This document shows positions 1 to 7,062 of a stretch of 12,335 bases of DNA, one piece after another. This DNA is from an uncultured Alistipes sp. (GTDB lineage Bacteria; Bacteroidota; Bacteroidia; Bacteroidales; Rikenellaceae). Position 1 is the stretch's first letter. The number at the start of each line of letters is the position of its first letter. The stretch spans positions 1 to 12,335 of the forward strand of contig CAMWYI010000041.1 of the NCBI GenBank assembly GCA_947178455.1, written 5' to 3'. The notes beneath the pieces are model-generated. The model saw only the letters and a list, made by a program, of their open reading frames with translations. It was not told the DNA's origin and did no database searches. The translations under genes and the position numbers were made by a program.

Positions 1-30
1 AAAAACGACCCGCGTATGCAGGTCGTTTTT
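1..30. terminator. Bidirectional intrinsic terminator downstream of pgk
   Basis: A perfect 10-bp inverted repeat (AAAAACGACC and GGTCGTTTTT) encloses a 10-nt loop. A GC core flanked by A-runs on one side and T-runs on the other gives a hairpin followed by a U-tract on both strands. It lies 58 bp beyond the pgk stop, so it probably ends the minus-strand pgk transcript, and perhaps a convergent gene lying left of the window. Confidence 0.8.
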
Positions 31-88
31 CGTGGTGTATGGGAAGTCGGCAGCGCGAAACCCGCGCCGCCGCGATTCCGCCGGATGA

Positions 89-1351
89 TTACTTGCGGAT
101 AGCCTCGACGCCGGGCAGCGTACCGAACTCGATGTATTCGAGCAGCGCACCGCCGCCGGTCGAGATGTACGACACCTTGTTGGCCAATCCGAACTTGTTG
201 ACGCAGGCCACCGAGTCGCCGCCGCCGATGAGCGAATAAGCCCCTTTGGACGTGGCTTCGGCAATGGCCAGTGCAACCTCTTTGGAGCCGGTGGCGAACT
301 TGTCGATTTCGAAGACGCCGACGGGGCCGTTCCACAAAATGGTCTTGCAGCCGAGAATGTGCTCGCGGAACGCTTTTTTGCCCTGCGCAGCGATGTCGAC
401 ACCCTCCCAACCGTCGGGAATGGCGTTGGCCGGAGCCTCTTGGGTGTTGGCCTCCTGCGAGAACTGGTCGGCTACCAGCGCGTCGGGCGACATGACTAAC
501 TGCACGCCTTTCTGCTTGGCCAGTTCGAGAATCTCCAACGCTACGGGGAACATGTCGGGCTCGCAAATCGAGTTGCCGACCTTGCCTCCCTGTGCCGCTG
601 CGAACGTATAGGTCATGCCGCCGCCGATGACAATCGAATCGACCTTCTCGATGAGGGCTTTGATGACGCCGATTTTGGTCGAGACTTTCGACCCGCCGAT
701 GATGGCGCAGAACGGGTGGGCGGGGTTCTCCATGAGCGACGAAATGGCTTTGACCTCTTTCTCCATCAGGTAGCCGAACATCTTGTCCTGCGGGAAGAAC
801 TCGGCGATGACATAGGTCGAAGCGTGTTTGCGGTGGGCCGTGCCGAACGCATCATTGATATAGCAGTCGGCGTACGACGCCAGCTTTTTAGCAAAATCTT
901 TTTGCGGGCCTTTTTTGAAAGCGTCTTTGGCCGCTTTTTCCTCCTCTTTCGTGAGGCCCTCTTTCAGGTCGCGGGGCTTGCCCTCCTCCTCGGCGTAGAA
1001 ACGCAGGTTTTCGAGCAGCATCACTTGGCCGGGCTTCAGAATCTTGGCCATTTCGGCCGCCTTTTCACCCATGCAGTCGCCTGCGAAAGCGACTTCGGTG
1101 CCGAGCACCTCCTCGACAGCGCCGACGATTTGACCGAGCGAGTATTTCGGGTCGGGATTCTTCTTGGGACGTCCGAGGTGCGACATCAGAATGACCGAAC
1201 CGCCTGCGTCGAGCACCTTTTTGATAGTCGGCGCAGCCGCACGGATGCGGGTGTTGTCCGTCACGTTGCCCTGCTCGTCGAGGGGCACGTTGAAGTCCAC
1301 GCGGATAATGGCGCGTTTCCCTTTGAAATCGTAACTTTCGATAGTTGCCAT
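89..1351 (-). CDS. pgk: Phosphoglycerate kinase
   Basis: Cytoplasmic glycolytic/gluconeogenic enzyme that transfers phosphate between 1,3-bisphosphoglycerate and ADP to give 3-phosphoglycerate and ATP. The 420-residue protein is full length. The N-terminal substrate domain has RVDFN (17-21), SHLGRP (57-62), LENLRF (113-118) and NDAFGTAHR (166-174). The C-terminal nucleotide domain has GGSKVSTKI (219-227), GGGM (243-246), WNGPVGVFE (340-348), GGGDS (376-380) and STGGG (397-401). A charged Lys/Glu-rich stretch at about 119-158 lengthens the N-domain relative to compact bacterial PGKs of about 390 residues. The ATG start gives MATIESYDFKGKRAIIRVDFN, the expected beginning. Only 37 bp separate it from the upstream FKBP gene and no TAnnTTTG box is seen there, so I infer read-through transcription from that gene, ending at the hairpin at 1-30. 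Confidence 0.98.
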   Translation of the reverse strand: MATIESYDFKGKRAIIRVDFNVPLDEQGNVTDNTRIRAAAPTIKKVLDAGGSVILMSHLGRPKKNPDPKYSLGQIVGAVEEVLGTEVAFAGDCMGEKAAEMAKILKPGQVMLLENLRFYAEEEGKPRDLKEGLTKEEEKAAKDAFKKGPQKDFAKKLASYADCYINDAFGTAHRKHASTYVIAEFFPQDKMFGYLMEKEVKAISSLMENPAHPFCAIIGGSKVSTKIGVIKALIEKVDSIVIGGGMTYTFAAAQGGKVGNSICEPDMFPVALEILELAKQKGVQLVMSPDALVADQFSQEANTQEAPANAIPDGWEGVDIAAQGKKAFREHILGCKTILWNGPVGVFEIDKFATGSKEVALAIAEATSKGAYSLIGGGDSVACVNKFGLANKVSYISTGGGALLEYIEFGTLPGVEAIRK

Positions 1352-1388
1352 ATGTATTCAGCGGATAAAATACCGGTCTTAATAAAAA

Positions 1389-2501
1389 TTATTTCTGGGC
1401 CGGTTCGGCGAATGCGTCTACGGCGTTCGTGTCGTCGGGTTCCGGTTCGGGCTTCTCGAACGGCGTTACGTCGATGAGCTCGACCTCGAATTCCAACGCT
1501 TCGTTGGGGCCGATGTCGCGACCGGCGCCACGCGGGCCGTAAGCCAGTTCGGACGGAATCCACAACGTGATTTTACCGCCCTTGCCGACCAGCTTCATGC
1601 CTTCGGTCCAACCCGGAATCACGCGGTTGAGGGGGAATTCGACCGGCTCGTTCTTGGCGTAGTTTTCGGGGTCTTGCTGTTTCAGCATCTCCTGCTGCTC
1701 TTTCGGACGGTTCTTGAAAATCGAGCTGTCGAATACCTTGCCCTCGCGCGTGCGACCCGTGTAGTGTACTTTCACGACGTCGCGCGAGTCGGTCGCTTTG
1801 ACGTTCTCGTCACCTTTCTTCGTCACCTTGTAGAGCAGACCCGATTCGGTCTTCTTGACGCCCGATTTCTTCTCGATTTTGGCGAGCCATGCCTCCGATG
1901 CGGCGGCGTTCTCGGCCGGACGCTTCTCGGTGAAGTAGTATTGCAGGTACTCGTTGGTCTCGGCCTGCGTCATTTTGGCGTTGTTGTCGCGCACGTTCTG
2001 CATGGCTTCGGTCACCCACACAATCTGCAACGGCAGACCGCTGTTGGCGATGTTGTAACCGATGTCGTTACCGAACGCATACGACAACTCGGTGCGCTCC
2101 TCTTCGGTCTCGAACATGTCGGGGTCGGCTACCGGATACTCCACTTTGGTGGTGTCGCCTTCGGCCAGCCGCACGCTGTCGGCCTGTGCCCGTTTCTCGG
2201 CGATGGCCTGCACGCGCTGCGGACGCTGCGACATGAAGTAGGTGCGCAGTTTCTCGATGGATTCGTCGTGCGATTCGGACGATTTGCCGAAAGCGCCCTG
2301 TTCGAGGCCTTTGTCCATCGCCTTGTAATCGAACGGGATGTCGCGCATCTCGAAGCTCAGGCTGTACGCGATGTTGGCACCCAGTGCATAGGACAACGAG
2401 TCGAAATCCGACAGGCTGCCCATGCGGACGTTGCCCTTGTTGCCGCAGGCGGTCAGACCGGCGATGCCGGCGAGGGCCGCTACAAAAATCAATTTTTTCA
2501 T
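1389..2501 (-). CDS. FKBP-type peptidyl-prolyl isomerase lipoprotein, large form with duplicated N-domain
   Basis: Predicted envelope lipoprotein of 370 residues that would catalyse prolyl cis-trans isomerisation and act as a chaperone. The N-terminus is a lipoprotein signal with lipobox LTAC, lipidated Cys about 19. Two related helical segments of the FKBP N-terminal dimerisation type follow: SLSYALGANIAYSL near 35-48 and ELSYAFGNDIGYNI near 138-151. The FKBP fold spans about 240-348 and keeps the main active-site positions: VHYTG (245-249), VFDSS (256-260), VIPGW (294-298), AYG (320-322) and the closing LEFEVELIDV strand. A roughly 28-residue Gln/Glu/Lys-rich insertion (about 261-288) sits inside the domain, and the C-terminus is an acidic/proline tail. 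A -7 box lies at 2547-2554, so the gene may have its own promoter as well as read-through from nhaA. Similar in architecture to FkpA/Mip, but not assigned to either. Confidence 0.93.
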   Translation of the reverse strand: MKKLIFVAALAGIAGLTACGNKGNVRMGSLSDFDSLSYALGANIAYSLSFEMRDIPFDYKAMDKGLEQGAFGKSSESHDESIEKLRTYFMSQRPQRVQAIAEKRAQADSVRLAEGDTTKVEYPVADPDMFETEEERTELSYAFGNDIGYNIANSGLPLQIVWVTEAMQNVRDNNAKMTQAETNEYLQYYFTEKRPAENAAASEAWLAKIEKKSGVKKTESGLLYKVTKKGDENVKATDSRDVVKVHYTGRTREGKVFDSSIFKNRPKEQQEMLKQQDPENYAKNEPVEFPLNRVIPGWTEGMKLVGKGGKITLWIPSELAYGPRGAGRDIGPNEALEFEVELIDVTPFEKPEPEPDDTNAVDAFAEPAQK

Positions 2502-2546
2502 TTTCTTAACGTTATTTGTTATTTAACTGTTTCACAATCAACGCGG

Positions 2547-2554
2547 CAAAGATA
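2547..2554 (-). promoter_or_regulatory. Probable -7 box of the large FKBP gene
   Basis: The minus strand reads TATCTTTG, a perfect match to the Bacteroidetes -7 consensus TAnnTTTG, about 45 nt upstream of the start codon. No convincing -33 TTTG is visible at the usual spacing. The leader it would produce is AT-rich and has no Shine-Dalgarno sequence, as is usual in this phylum. Confidence 0.55.
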
Positions 2555-2604
2555 ACCATTTTTTTAGATTATGTCGCGCGAAAGTCATGATTTTATCGAA
2601 AGGG

Positions 2605-3297
2605 CTATCGGCGGGCGTTCCATTTCACGACGTCGACCAGTTCGATTTCGTAGTAGAGCGTGGCGTTAGGGCCGATGCCCAGCTCCGCATCGCCCGCTGC
2701 GCCGTAGGCCTCTTTGGCCGGCAGCCACGTGTCGATGCGGCCCCCCTTGCCGATGAGTTTGACGCTCTCGCGCACGCCCGGCCGCAAGGCGGACATCGCC
2801 GAACGAATCGTGTCGCCCCGTTCGTAAGACGAGTAGACTTGCGCTCCGTCGGCCGTGCGGATGACCCAGCGCAGCGACACCGTGTCGCGGTCGTACGACG
2901 GAATGGCGTTGGGATTCTGGTCGCCGATGGTGCCGACCGTGTAGGTGACGCCCGTTTTGGTGCGGGCATAGGAGCGGTTGGATTTGGCGATGTCGGCGAG
3001 GAACTGCTCCTCGTAAGCCAGTGCCTTTTCGGGCAGTATCCAGTTCATGTAGCGCAGGTAGTAGGCCTGCGCTTCGGCCATTGTGAGGCGGGTGTCGCCC
3101 GCCGCCGCGTCGCGGATGCCGCGGCAGACGGCTTCGATATTCAGCGTCGAATCCATGCGCATGAGGTTCGCGCCGATGTTCATGCCGAGAATATAGGCGA
3201 CCGAATCGACGTCGGTGCGCAGTTTGACGCTGCCGCCGCCCTTGCGGGAGCATGCCGCGACCGAAACGACCAGCAATACGATGAACAGCCGTTTCAT
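2605..3297 (-). CDS. Small FKBP-like lipoprotein with a degenerate active site
   Basis: A 230-residue paralogue of the larger FKBP gene next to it. The N-terminus MKRLFIVLLVVSVAAC is a lipoprotein signal with Cys about 16. An FKBP N-terminal helical domain follows (DSVAYILGMNIGANL, about 31-45, to about residue 95), then an FKBP-like C-domain (about 138-225) ending YYEIELVDV. The C-domain departs from catalytic FKBPs: SLRWV stands where VHYTG is expected, and RPGVRESV where IPGW is expected; AYGAAGD is kept. Loss of the conserved Tyr and Trp suggests weak or no isomerase activity and a chaperone or binding role (inference). The start is fixed by the signal peptide and by the ATGA shared with the nhaA stop, which implies translational coupling. 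The reading frame stays open upstream, but that extension lies inside nhaA in another frame and is not real. Confidence 0.9.
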   Translation of the reverse strand: MKRLFIVLLVVSVAACSRKGGGSVKLRTDVDSVAYILGMNIGANLMRMDSTLNIEAVCRGIRDAAAGDTRLTMAEAQAYYLRYMNWILPEKALAYEEQFLADIAKSNRSYARTKTGVTYTVGTIGDQNPNAIPSYDRDTVSLRWVIRTADGAQVYSSYERGDTIRSAMSALRPGVRESVKLIGKGGRIDTWLPAKEAYGAAGDAELGIGPNATLYYEIELVDVVKWNARR

Positions 3298-4679
3298 CGC
3301 TGCGTTTTTTTGCGGGACAGTGCCACGATGCAGAGGCTGCCCAGTATGGCGGCGGCCGTCGAACCCATGAGAATGGCGATTTTGCCTCGGTCGATGAGGT
3401 CGCTGTCGGTGAAGGCGAGCGAATCGACGAACAGCGACATCGTGAAGCCGATACCGCCCAAGCAGGCTACGGCCAGCAGCATGCGCCACGTGGCGCCCTG
3501 CGGCATCTCGGCGACGCGCGCTTTGACGGCGCAGTAGCTGGCCGTGAAGATGCCCAGCGGCTTGCCGATGAGCAGGCCGAAGAAGACGCCCATGCCGACC
3601 GAACCGATTTCGTGCGAGAAGTGGAAGATGTTGAGGTACTCCGACGACGAAATGTGCACACCGGCGTTGGCCAGCGCGAAGATAGGCATGATGAGGAAGG
3701 TCACGTAAGGCGCCAGCGCGTTTTCGAGCCGGTAGCTCATGCCCACCGAACGGGAGGCGAGGCGGCTCATGTAGCGCAGGCACTCGCGGTGTTCTTCGTT
3801 GGGAAAATCCTCTTTCGAGCAGTCGAACGCGTCGAGCATTTGGTTCAGGCGCTGCATCTTGTGCACGAAGTACTCCTTGCTGTAACGCGGCGTCATCGGA
3901 ATCAGCATCGCCATGGCCACACCCGACAGCGTGGAGTGTACGCCCGAATAGTAAAACAGCGTCCAAACGGCAGCAGCCGGAACCAAGTAAGCGAACATTC
4001 GTTTCTCGCCCATGCGGTTCATAAAGAAGACGAGCCCCATGACGAGGAACGCGGTGAGCAGGCAGAAAATCTGCACCTTGCCGCCGTAGAAAAGCGCGAT
4101 GACCAGAATGGCGCCCAAATCGTCGGCGATAGCCAATGCCGTGAGGAAAATTTTGAGCGACGCAGGCACGCGGTCGCCCAGCATCGACAGGATGCCGATA
4201 GCGAATGCGATGTCGGTCGCCGTGGGGATTCCCCAGCCGTTCATCGACGCGGTGCCGGAGTTGAAGCAGAGGTAAATCAACGCCGGAGCGAGCATACCGC
4301 CGGCGGCCGCGACGACGGGCAGAATGGCCCGTTTGACGGAGGACAGCTGGCCGCAGACGACCTCGCGTTTGATTTCGAGCCCGACGGTGAAGAAAAAGAC
4401 GACCATCAGCCCGTCGTTGATGAACTTCTCGACGGTCATTCCTTCGGGGAAGAGCCAGTCGATTGAGCCGTCGGGGCTTTTGATAGCCAGCGAGAGGTCG
4501 GTTTCGAGCAGATGATGATAGAAATCGGCCGTAAAGGGCAGGTTGGCCAGCAACATGGCGATGACCACGCACAAGAGCAGTACGACACCACCCGCCCACG
4601 GCGCTTTAATAAAACTGTGGCCGCGCGTACTCAACCGGTGATACGAGCGCGTCCAACGATAAGCGGAAAACAAACGCAT
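3294..4679 (-). CDS. nhaA: Na+/H+ antiporter NhaA
   Basis: Inner-membrane electrogenic sodium/proton antiporter for sodium extrusion and pH homeostasis. The 461-residue protein has about a dozen hydrophobic helices. Diagnostic motifs are FFFTVGLE (95-102), TATDIAFA (153-160) and ALAIADDLGA (181-190). Asp156, Asp186 and Asp187 have exactly the spacing of E. coli NhaA Asp133, Asp163 and Asp164, so the ion-binding residues are present. It is longer than E. coli NhaA (388) because of a basic cytoplasmic N-terminus, periplasmic loop residues around 66-80, and a charged loop near 268-300 (SKEDFPNEEHREC). The downstream FKBP-like gene overlaps it by 4 bp. A weak -7-like TAAAATTG at 4705-4712 (minus) may be its promoter, next to the repeat spacer. 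Confidence 0.97.
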   Translation of the reverse strand: MRLFSAYRWTRSYHRLSTRGHSFIKAPWAGGVVLLLCVVIAMLLANLPFTADFYHHLLETDLSLAIKSPDGSIDWLFPEGMTVEKFINDGLMVVFFFTVGLEIKREVVCGQLSSVKRAILPVVAAAGGMLAPALIYLCFNSGTASMNGWGIPTATDIAFAIGILSMLGDRVPASLKIFLTALAIADDLGAILVIALFYGGKVQIFCLLTAFLVMGLVFFMNRMGEKRMFAYLVPAAAVWTLFYYSGVHSTLSGVAMAMLIPMTPRYSKEYFVHKMQRLNQMLDAFDCSKEDFPNEEHRECLRYMSRLASRSVGMSYRLENALAPYVTFLIMPIFALANAGVHISSSEYLNIFHFSHEIGSVGMGVFFGLLIGKPLGIFTASYCAVKARVAEMPQGATWRMLLAVACLGGIGFTMSLFVDSLAFTDSDLIDRGKIAILMGSTAAAILGSLCIVALSRKKTQR

Positions 4680-4704
4680 GATTTTTATTAAATTTCAGAA
4701 TTCA

Positions 4705-4712
4705 CAATTTTA
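4705..4712 (-). promoter_or_regulatory. Possible weak -7 box of nhaA
   Basis: The minus strand reads TAAAATTG, one mismatch from TAnnTTTG, about 25 nt upstream of the nhaA start in an AT-rich stretch (4681-4716) that separates nhaA from the repeat spacer. No -33 element can be assigned. Confidence 0.3.
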
Positions 4713-4760
4713 TTAACGCGGCGGACGGTCGTCAGGCTTCGCAAGGTTCCTGCGCCGTCA

Positions 4761-4773
4761 CCGTTAAGAACGG
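4761..4773 (+). repeat. TTAAGAA-core hairpin, copy 1
   Basis: CCGTT-AAG-AACGG, a 5-bp stem with AAG loop. It is followed by a stretch that aligns with the tail of the copy at 12185-12201: both go on to GCGATAGACCGTT (here A/CGCGATAGACCGTT from 4783). Confidence 0.6.
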
Positions 4774-4903
4774 GCTTCTAAACGCGATAGACCGTTTCTG
4801 TGCTTTCGGCGATCATCTTCGCTCCCACCGCTGGTCTATATTATAACTTCAGTGACGGCGCAGGGACTTCCCGAAGCCCGTAGACTTCCCGTCGCGCTTA
4901 AAA

Positions 4904-4920
4904 CCCTGTTCTTAACAGGG
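4904..4920 (-). repeat. TTAAGAA-core hairpin, copy 2
   Basis: On the minus strand CCCTGTT-AAG-AACAGGG, a perfect 7-bp stem with AAG loop, followed by TTTTAAGCGCGA. No gene ends here; it is the inner copy of a tandem pair with the hairpin at 4969-4985. Confidence 0.65.
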
Positions 4921-4962
4921 CGGCGCAGAAACCTTGCGAAGCTCTACAACCGTTCTTCGCGC

Positions 4963-6000
4963 TTAAATCGGCGTTCTTAACGCCGCGCCGCACAACTTCC
5001 AGAGCATCCGCGCACCCGTGATGGTGTCGATACGGTCGTTGGGCGAGGGACACACCTCCACCAAATCGAACCCGATGATGCGCCGTCCCGACTGCACGAC
5101 CGTCCGCAATAACCACGCCGCCTGATTGAATCCCAATCCGCCCGGCACGGGAGTACCCGTGTGAGGGCAGTTGTCGAAGCTCAATCCGTCGATGTCGAAA
5201 CTGATGTAGACCTCTTGGGGTAGCGCGTCGACGATGCGGCGGCATTGGGCGTCCCACGTCTCGCCGCCGAAAGCCGCTTCGGCCAGCGACTGGTCGTCGA
5301 ACGACACGATGCGCGGCTCCGAAGCGGCCAGCGCCGCCTCCTGTCCCGAAAAATCGCGCACAGCCACCTGCACCAATTTCGTTACCTGCGGCACGTCGCG
5401 CAAGACGTTGAACATAATCGAAGCGTGCGAATACTCGAACCCTTCGTAAGCCTCGCGCAGGTCGCGGTGGGCGTCGATATGCAGGATGCCGAACTGCGCG
5501 TGGCGCGCGCCGAGCGCCCGAATCAATCCGTAGGGGGTCGAATGGTCGCCGCCGACCAGTCCCACCGTTTTGCCCGCATCGAGCCAGTGCGCGGCCTGCG
5601 CCTCGATGTTGGCGTTGAGGGTCGCGCAGCCTTCGTTCACGCGGCGGATTTTGCGCACGGTGTAATCGTCGTCGGTGCGGCCGCCGTTTTCGAGGTGTTC
5701 GATGACCCGCACGGCATCGGTCCGCAGCCGCTGCGAAAGCTCCTGCAACGAATAATCGACGCCGGCCGTCGCGATGCCGCGCCGCCATGCGTTGGGGAAC
5801 AACGAGTCGTAAAAATCCAGCTGTGTCGAGGCCTCGATAATGGCATCGGGCGCGTAGACGGCTCCGGCTCCGTAGGAGACCGTCACGTCCCATGCGGCCG
5901 ATACGAGCACCAGCTCGGCTTCGTCGGGCGTGAACGGCATTCCGAAATAGGCGCCGTTGGCGATGCCTACGCCGTTGGGATCGAAATTGTGCGGTTTCAT
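4963..6000 (-). CDS. Ureohydrolase-family Mn2+ enzyme (agmatinase/arginase fold)
   Basis: Cytoplasmic binuclear manganese hydrolase of the arginase/agmatinase/formimidoylglutamase family; 345 residues. All expected metal ligands are visible: GGDHS (His153), DAHRD (Asp176, His178, Asp180) and SFDID (Asp269, Asp271). The TGTPVPGG motif (281-288) and the late LVEVCP motif with Glu315, which contacts guanidinium in relatives, are also present. SHASIMF (191-197) sits where agmatinases have an HGTMF-like stretch, which favours agmatinase over HutG or arginase, but the substrate cannot be fixed from sequence and no hut or spe neighbours are here. The start is supported by the divergent -7 box at 6022-6029. 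The C-terminus (ALRTPI) is encoded by a member of the intergenic hairpin family, so the last residues may be recent additions. Confidence 0.9.
   Translation of the reverse strand: MKPHNFDPNGVGIANGAYFGMPFTPDEAELVLVSAAWDVTVSYGAGAVYAPDAIIEASTQLDFYDSLFPNAWRRGIATAGVDYSLQELSQRLRTDAVRVIEHLENGGRTDDDYTVRKIRRVNEGCATLNANIEAQAAHWLDAGKTVGLVGGDHSTPYGLIRALGARHAQFGILHIDAHRDLREAYEGFEYSHASIMFNVLRDVPQVTKLVQVAVRDFSGQEAALAASEPRIVSFDDQSLAEAAFGGETWDAQCRRIVDALPQEVYISFDIDGLSFDNCPHTGTPVPGGLGFNQAAWLLRTVVQSGRRIIGFDLVEVCPSPNDRIDTITGARMLWKLCGAALRTPI
4969..4985 (-). terminator. TTAAGAA-core hairpin, copy 3, inside the 3' end of the ureohydrolase gene
   Basis: On the minus strand CGGCGTT-AAG-AACGCCG, a perfect 7-bp stem, then ATTTAAGCGCG. 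The stem encodes the last residues of the ureohydrolase and the stop codon (4963-4965) lies in the conserved tail. It could act as an intrinsic terminator, although the U-tract is short. Confidence 0.6.
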
Positions 6001-6021
6001 GCTTTGAGCGGTTCAGTCGTG

Positions 6022-6029
6022 CAAAAGTA
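6022..6029 (-). promoter_or_regulatory. Probable -7 box of the ureohydrolase gene
   Basis: The minus strand reads TACTTTTG, a perfect TAnnTTTG match, ending 21 nt before the start codon, which would give a leader of about 15 nt. It lies in the 62-bp divergent spacer, back to back with the pdxB box. Confidence 0.5.
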
Positions 6030-6050
6030 AACATTTTTTGTTCTTTTCTC

Positions 6051-6058
6051 TATCTTTG
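6051..6058 (+). promoter_or_regulatory. Probable -7 box of pdxB
   Basis: TATCTTTG matches TAnnTTTG perfectly. It ends only 4 nt before the GTG start of pdxB, so the transcript would begin at or very near the start codon. A T-rich run precedes it (6034-6049) but no TTTG is seen at the normal -33 spacing. Confidence 0.5.
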
Positions 6059-6062
6059 CGGG

Positions 6063-7058
6063 GTGAAAATCGTGATTGACAAGGCTATTCCGTTCGTGCG
6101 GGGCGTGTTCGAGGCGTGGGCCGACGTCGTGTACCTGTCCGGTACGGCCATCGGGCCTGCCGATGTGCGCGATGCCGATGCACTCATCGTCCGCACCCGC
6201 ACGCGCTGCGACGAGCGGCTGTTGGGCGGGTCGCGTGTGCGACTGGTGGCGACCGCTACAATCGGATTCGACCACATCGACACGGCGTGGTGCGCGGCGC
6301 ACGGCATCGAGGTCGCGACGGCCGCCGGCTGCAATGCGCGCGGCGTGTTGCAGTGGGTCGCGGCCGCGCTGGTGCGGCTTGCGCGGATGCAGGGGTGGCG
6401 GCCCGCCGAACGGACGCTGGGCGTCGTGGGCGTAGGGCATGTCGGGTCGCTGGTGGCTGAATACGCCGCCGCATGGGGATTCCGTGTGCTGTGCTGCGAC
6501 CCGCCGCGCGAAGCCCGCGAAAGGGCGGGATTCCTGCCGCTGACGACGCTGGCCCGCGAAGCGGACGTGCTGACGCTGCATGTGCCGCTCGATGCCGCGA
6601 CGCGGCACATGGTCGACCGCGAACTGCTGCGGCAGCTGCGTCCGCAGGCGGTCGTGCTCAACTCGTCGCGGGGCGAGGTGGTCGATACCGGAGCGCTGGT
6701 CGAGAGCGGGCATCCCTGTTTGCTGGATGTTTGGGAAAACGAACCGCACATCGACCCCGCGCTGCTGGCCCGTGCTTGGGCGGCGACGCCCCATGTGGCG
6801 GGCTATTCGGAGCAGGGCAAAGCCAATGCGGCCGCGCTGTCGGTCGGGGCCGTCGCACGGCGGTTCGGGCTGCCGCTGGCGGGGTGGTATCCGCCGGAGG
6901 CCGCACGCTCGGTGCCCCGCGCGATTTCGTGGGAGGAGTTGTGCGCGACGATAGACGACTACTGCGACCTCGAAGCCGAAACCCGCCGGCTCCAAGCGCA
7001 ACCCGAAAATTTCGAGAAGCTGCGGGATGAATATATTTATCGGAAAGAGTATTTTTAA
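6063..7058 (+). CDS. pdxB: Erythronate-4-phosphate dehydrogenase
   Basis: NAD-dependent 2-hydroxyacid dehydrogenase family enzyme that oxidises 4-phosphoerythronate in the DXP-dependent branch of pyridoxal 5'-phosphate synthesis; cytoplasmic. The 331-residue protein starts MKIVIDKAIPF, typical of PdxB, from a GTG codon; this match and the lack of any better upstream start fix the start. Motifs: ATIGFDHID (65-73), Rossmann GVGHVG (123-128), NSSRGEVVDT (200-209) with catalytic Arg203, DVWENEP (222-228) with Glu227, and TPHVAGYS (242-249) with His244. The C-terminal region is shorter than in E. coli PdxB (378), as the family allows. No other vitamin B6 gene is in the window. The gene runs divergently from the ureohydrolase and converges on the SLOG gene across spacer B. 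Confidence 0.95.
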   Translation: MKIVIDKAIPFVRGVFEAWADVVYLSGTAIGPADVRDADALIVRTRTRCDERLLGGSRVRLVATATIGFDHIDTAWCAAHGIEVATAAGCNARGVLQWVAAALVRLARMQGWRPAERTLGVVGVGHVGSLVAEYAAAWGFRVLCCDPPREARERAGFLPLTTLAREADVLTLHVPLDAATRHMVDRELLRQLRPQAVVLNSSRGEVVDTGALVESGHPCLLDVWENEPHIDPALLARAWAATPHVAGYSEQGKANAAALSVGAVARRFGLPLAGWYPPEAARSVPRAISWEELCATIDDYCDLEAETRRLQAQPENFEKLRDEYIYRKEYF

Positions 7059-7062
7059 TAGT

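Larger units (their letters stand above)
4718..4985. repeat. Composite intergenic repeat cluster (spacer A)
   Basis: Most of the nhaA/ureohydrolase spacer is repetitive. 4718-4765 matches 7063-7110 at about 41 of 48 positions. Its 21-nt part 4736-4756 recurs inverted at 4922-4942 (20 of 21), and the 26-nt stretch 4735-4760 recurs inverted at 4853-4878 (22 of 26). Three TTAAGAA-core hairpins lie inside: one facing plus at 4761-4773 and two facing minus at 4904-4920 and 4969-4985, 65 bp apart. A further 7-bp pair, ATAGACC at 4787-4793 and GGTCTAT at 4833-4839, closes a central hairpin. The cluster is read as two tandem units on the minus strand facing one inverted unit. No protein is supported here. 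Confidence 0.75.

Noticed and set aside
2605..4599. A 664-codon minus-strand open frame covering nhaA and the small FKBP gene
   Set aside because: Only its last 230 codons are the FKBP-like lipoprotein. The rest is an Arg/Pro-rich shadow of nhaA in another frame, common in GC-rich DNA.
4718..4962. Possible insertion-sequence remnant between nhaA and the ureohydrolase
   Set aside because: The inverted repeats are internal and short, no transposase fragment is visible on either strand, and no target duplication is seen. A REP/BIME-like repeat fits better.
4761..4985. Possible CRISPR array because of repeated palindromic units
   Set aside because: Units occur in both orientations with unequal spacing and are scattered across other spacers. 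There are no unique equal-length spacers and no cas genes.
5245..6030. Long plus-strand frame antisense to the ureohydrolase
   Set aside because: No recognisable motif, and it lies wholly opposite a well-supported enzyme gene.
4898..6034. A 378-codon minus-strand frame overlapping the ureohydrolase
   Set aside because: Arg-rich low-complexity translation in a shifted frame; the ureohydrolase has all metal-binding motifs in its own frame.
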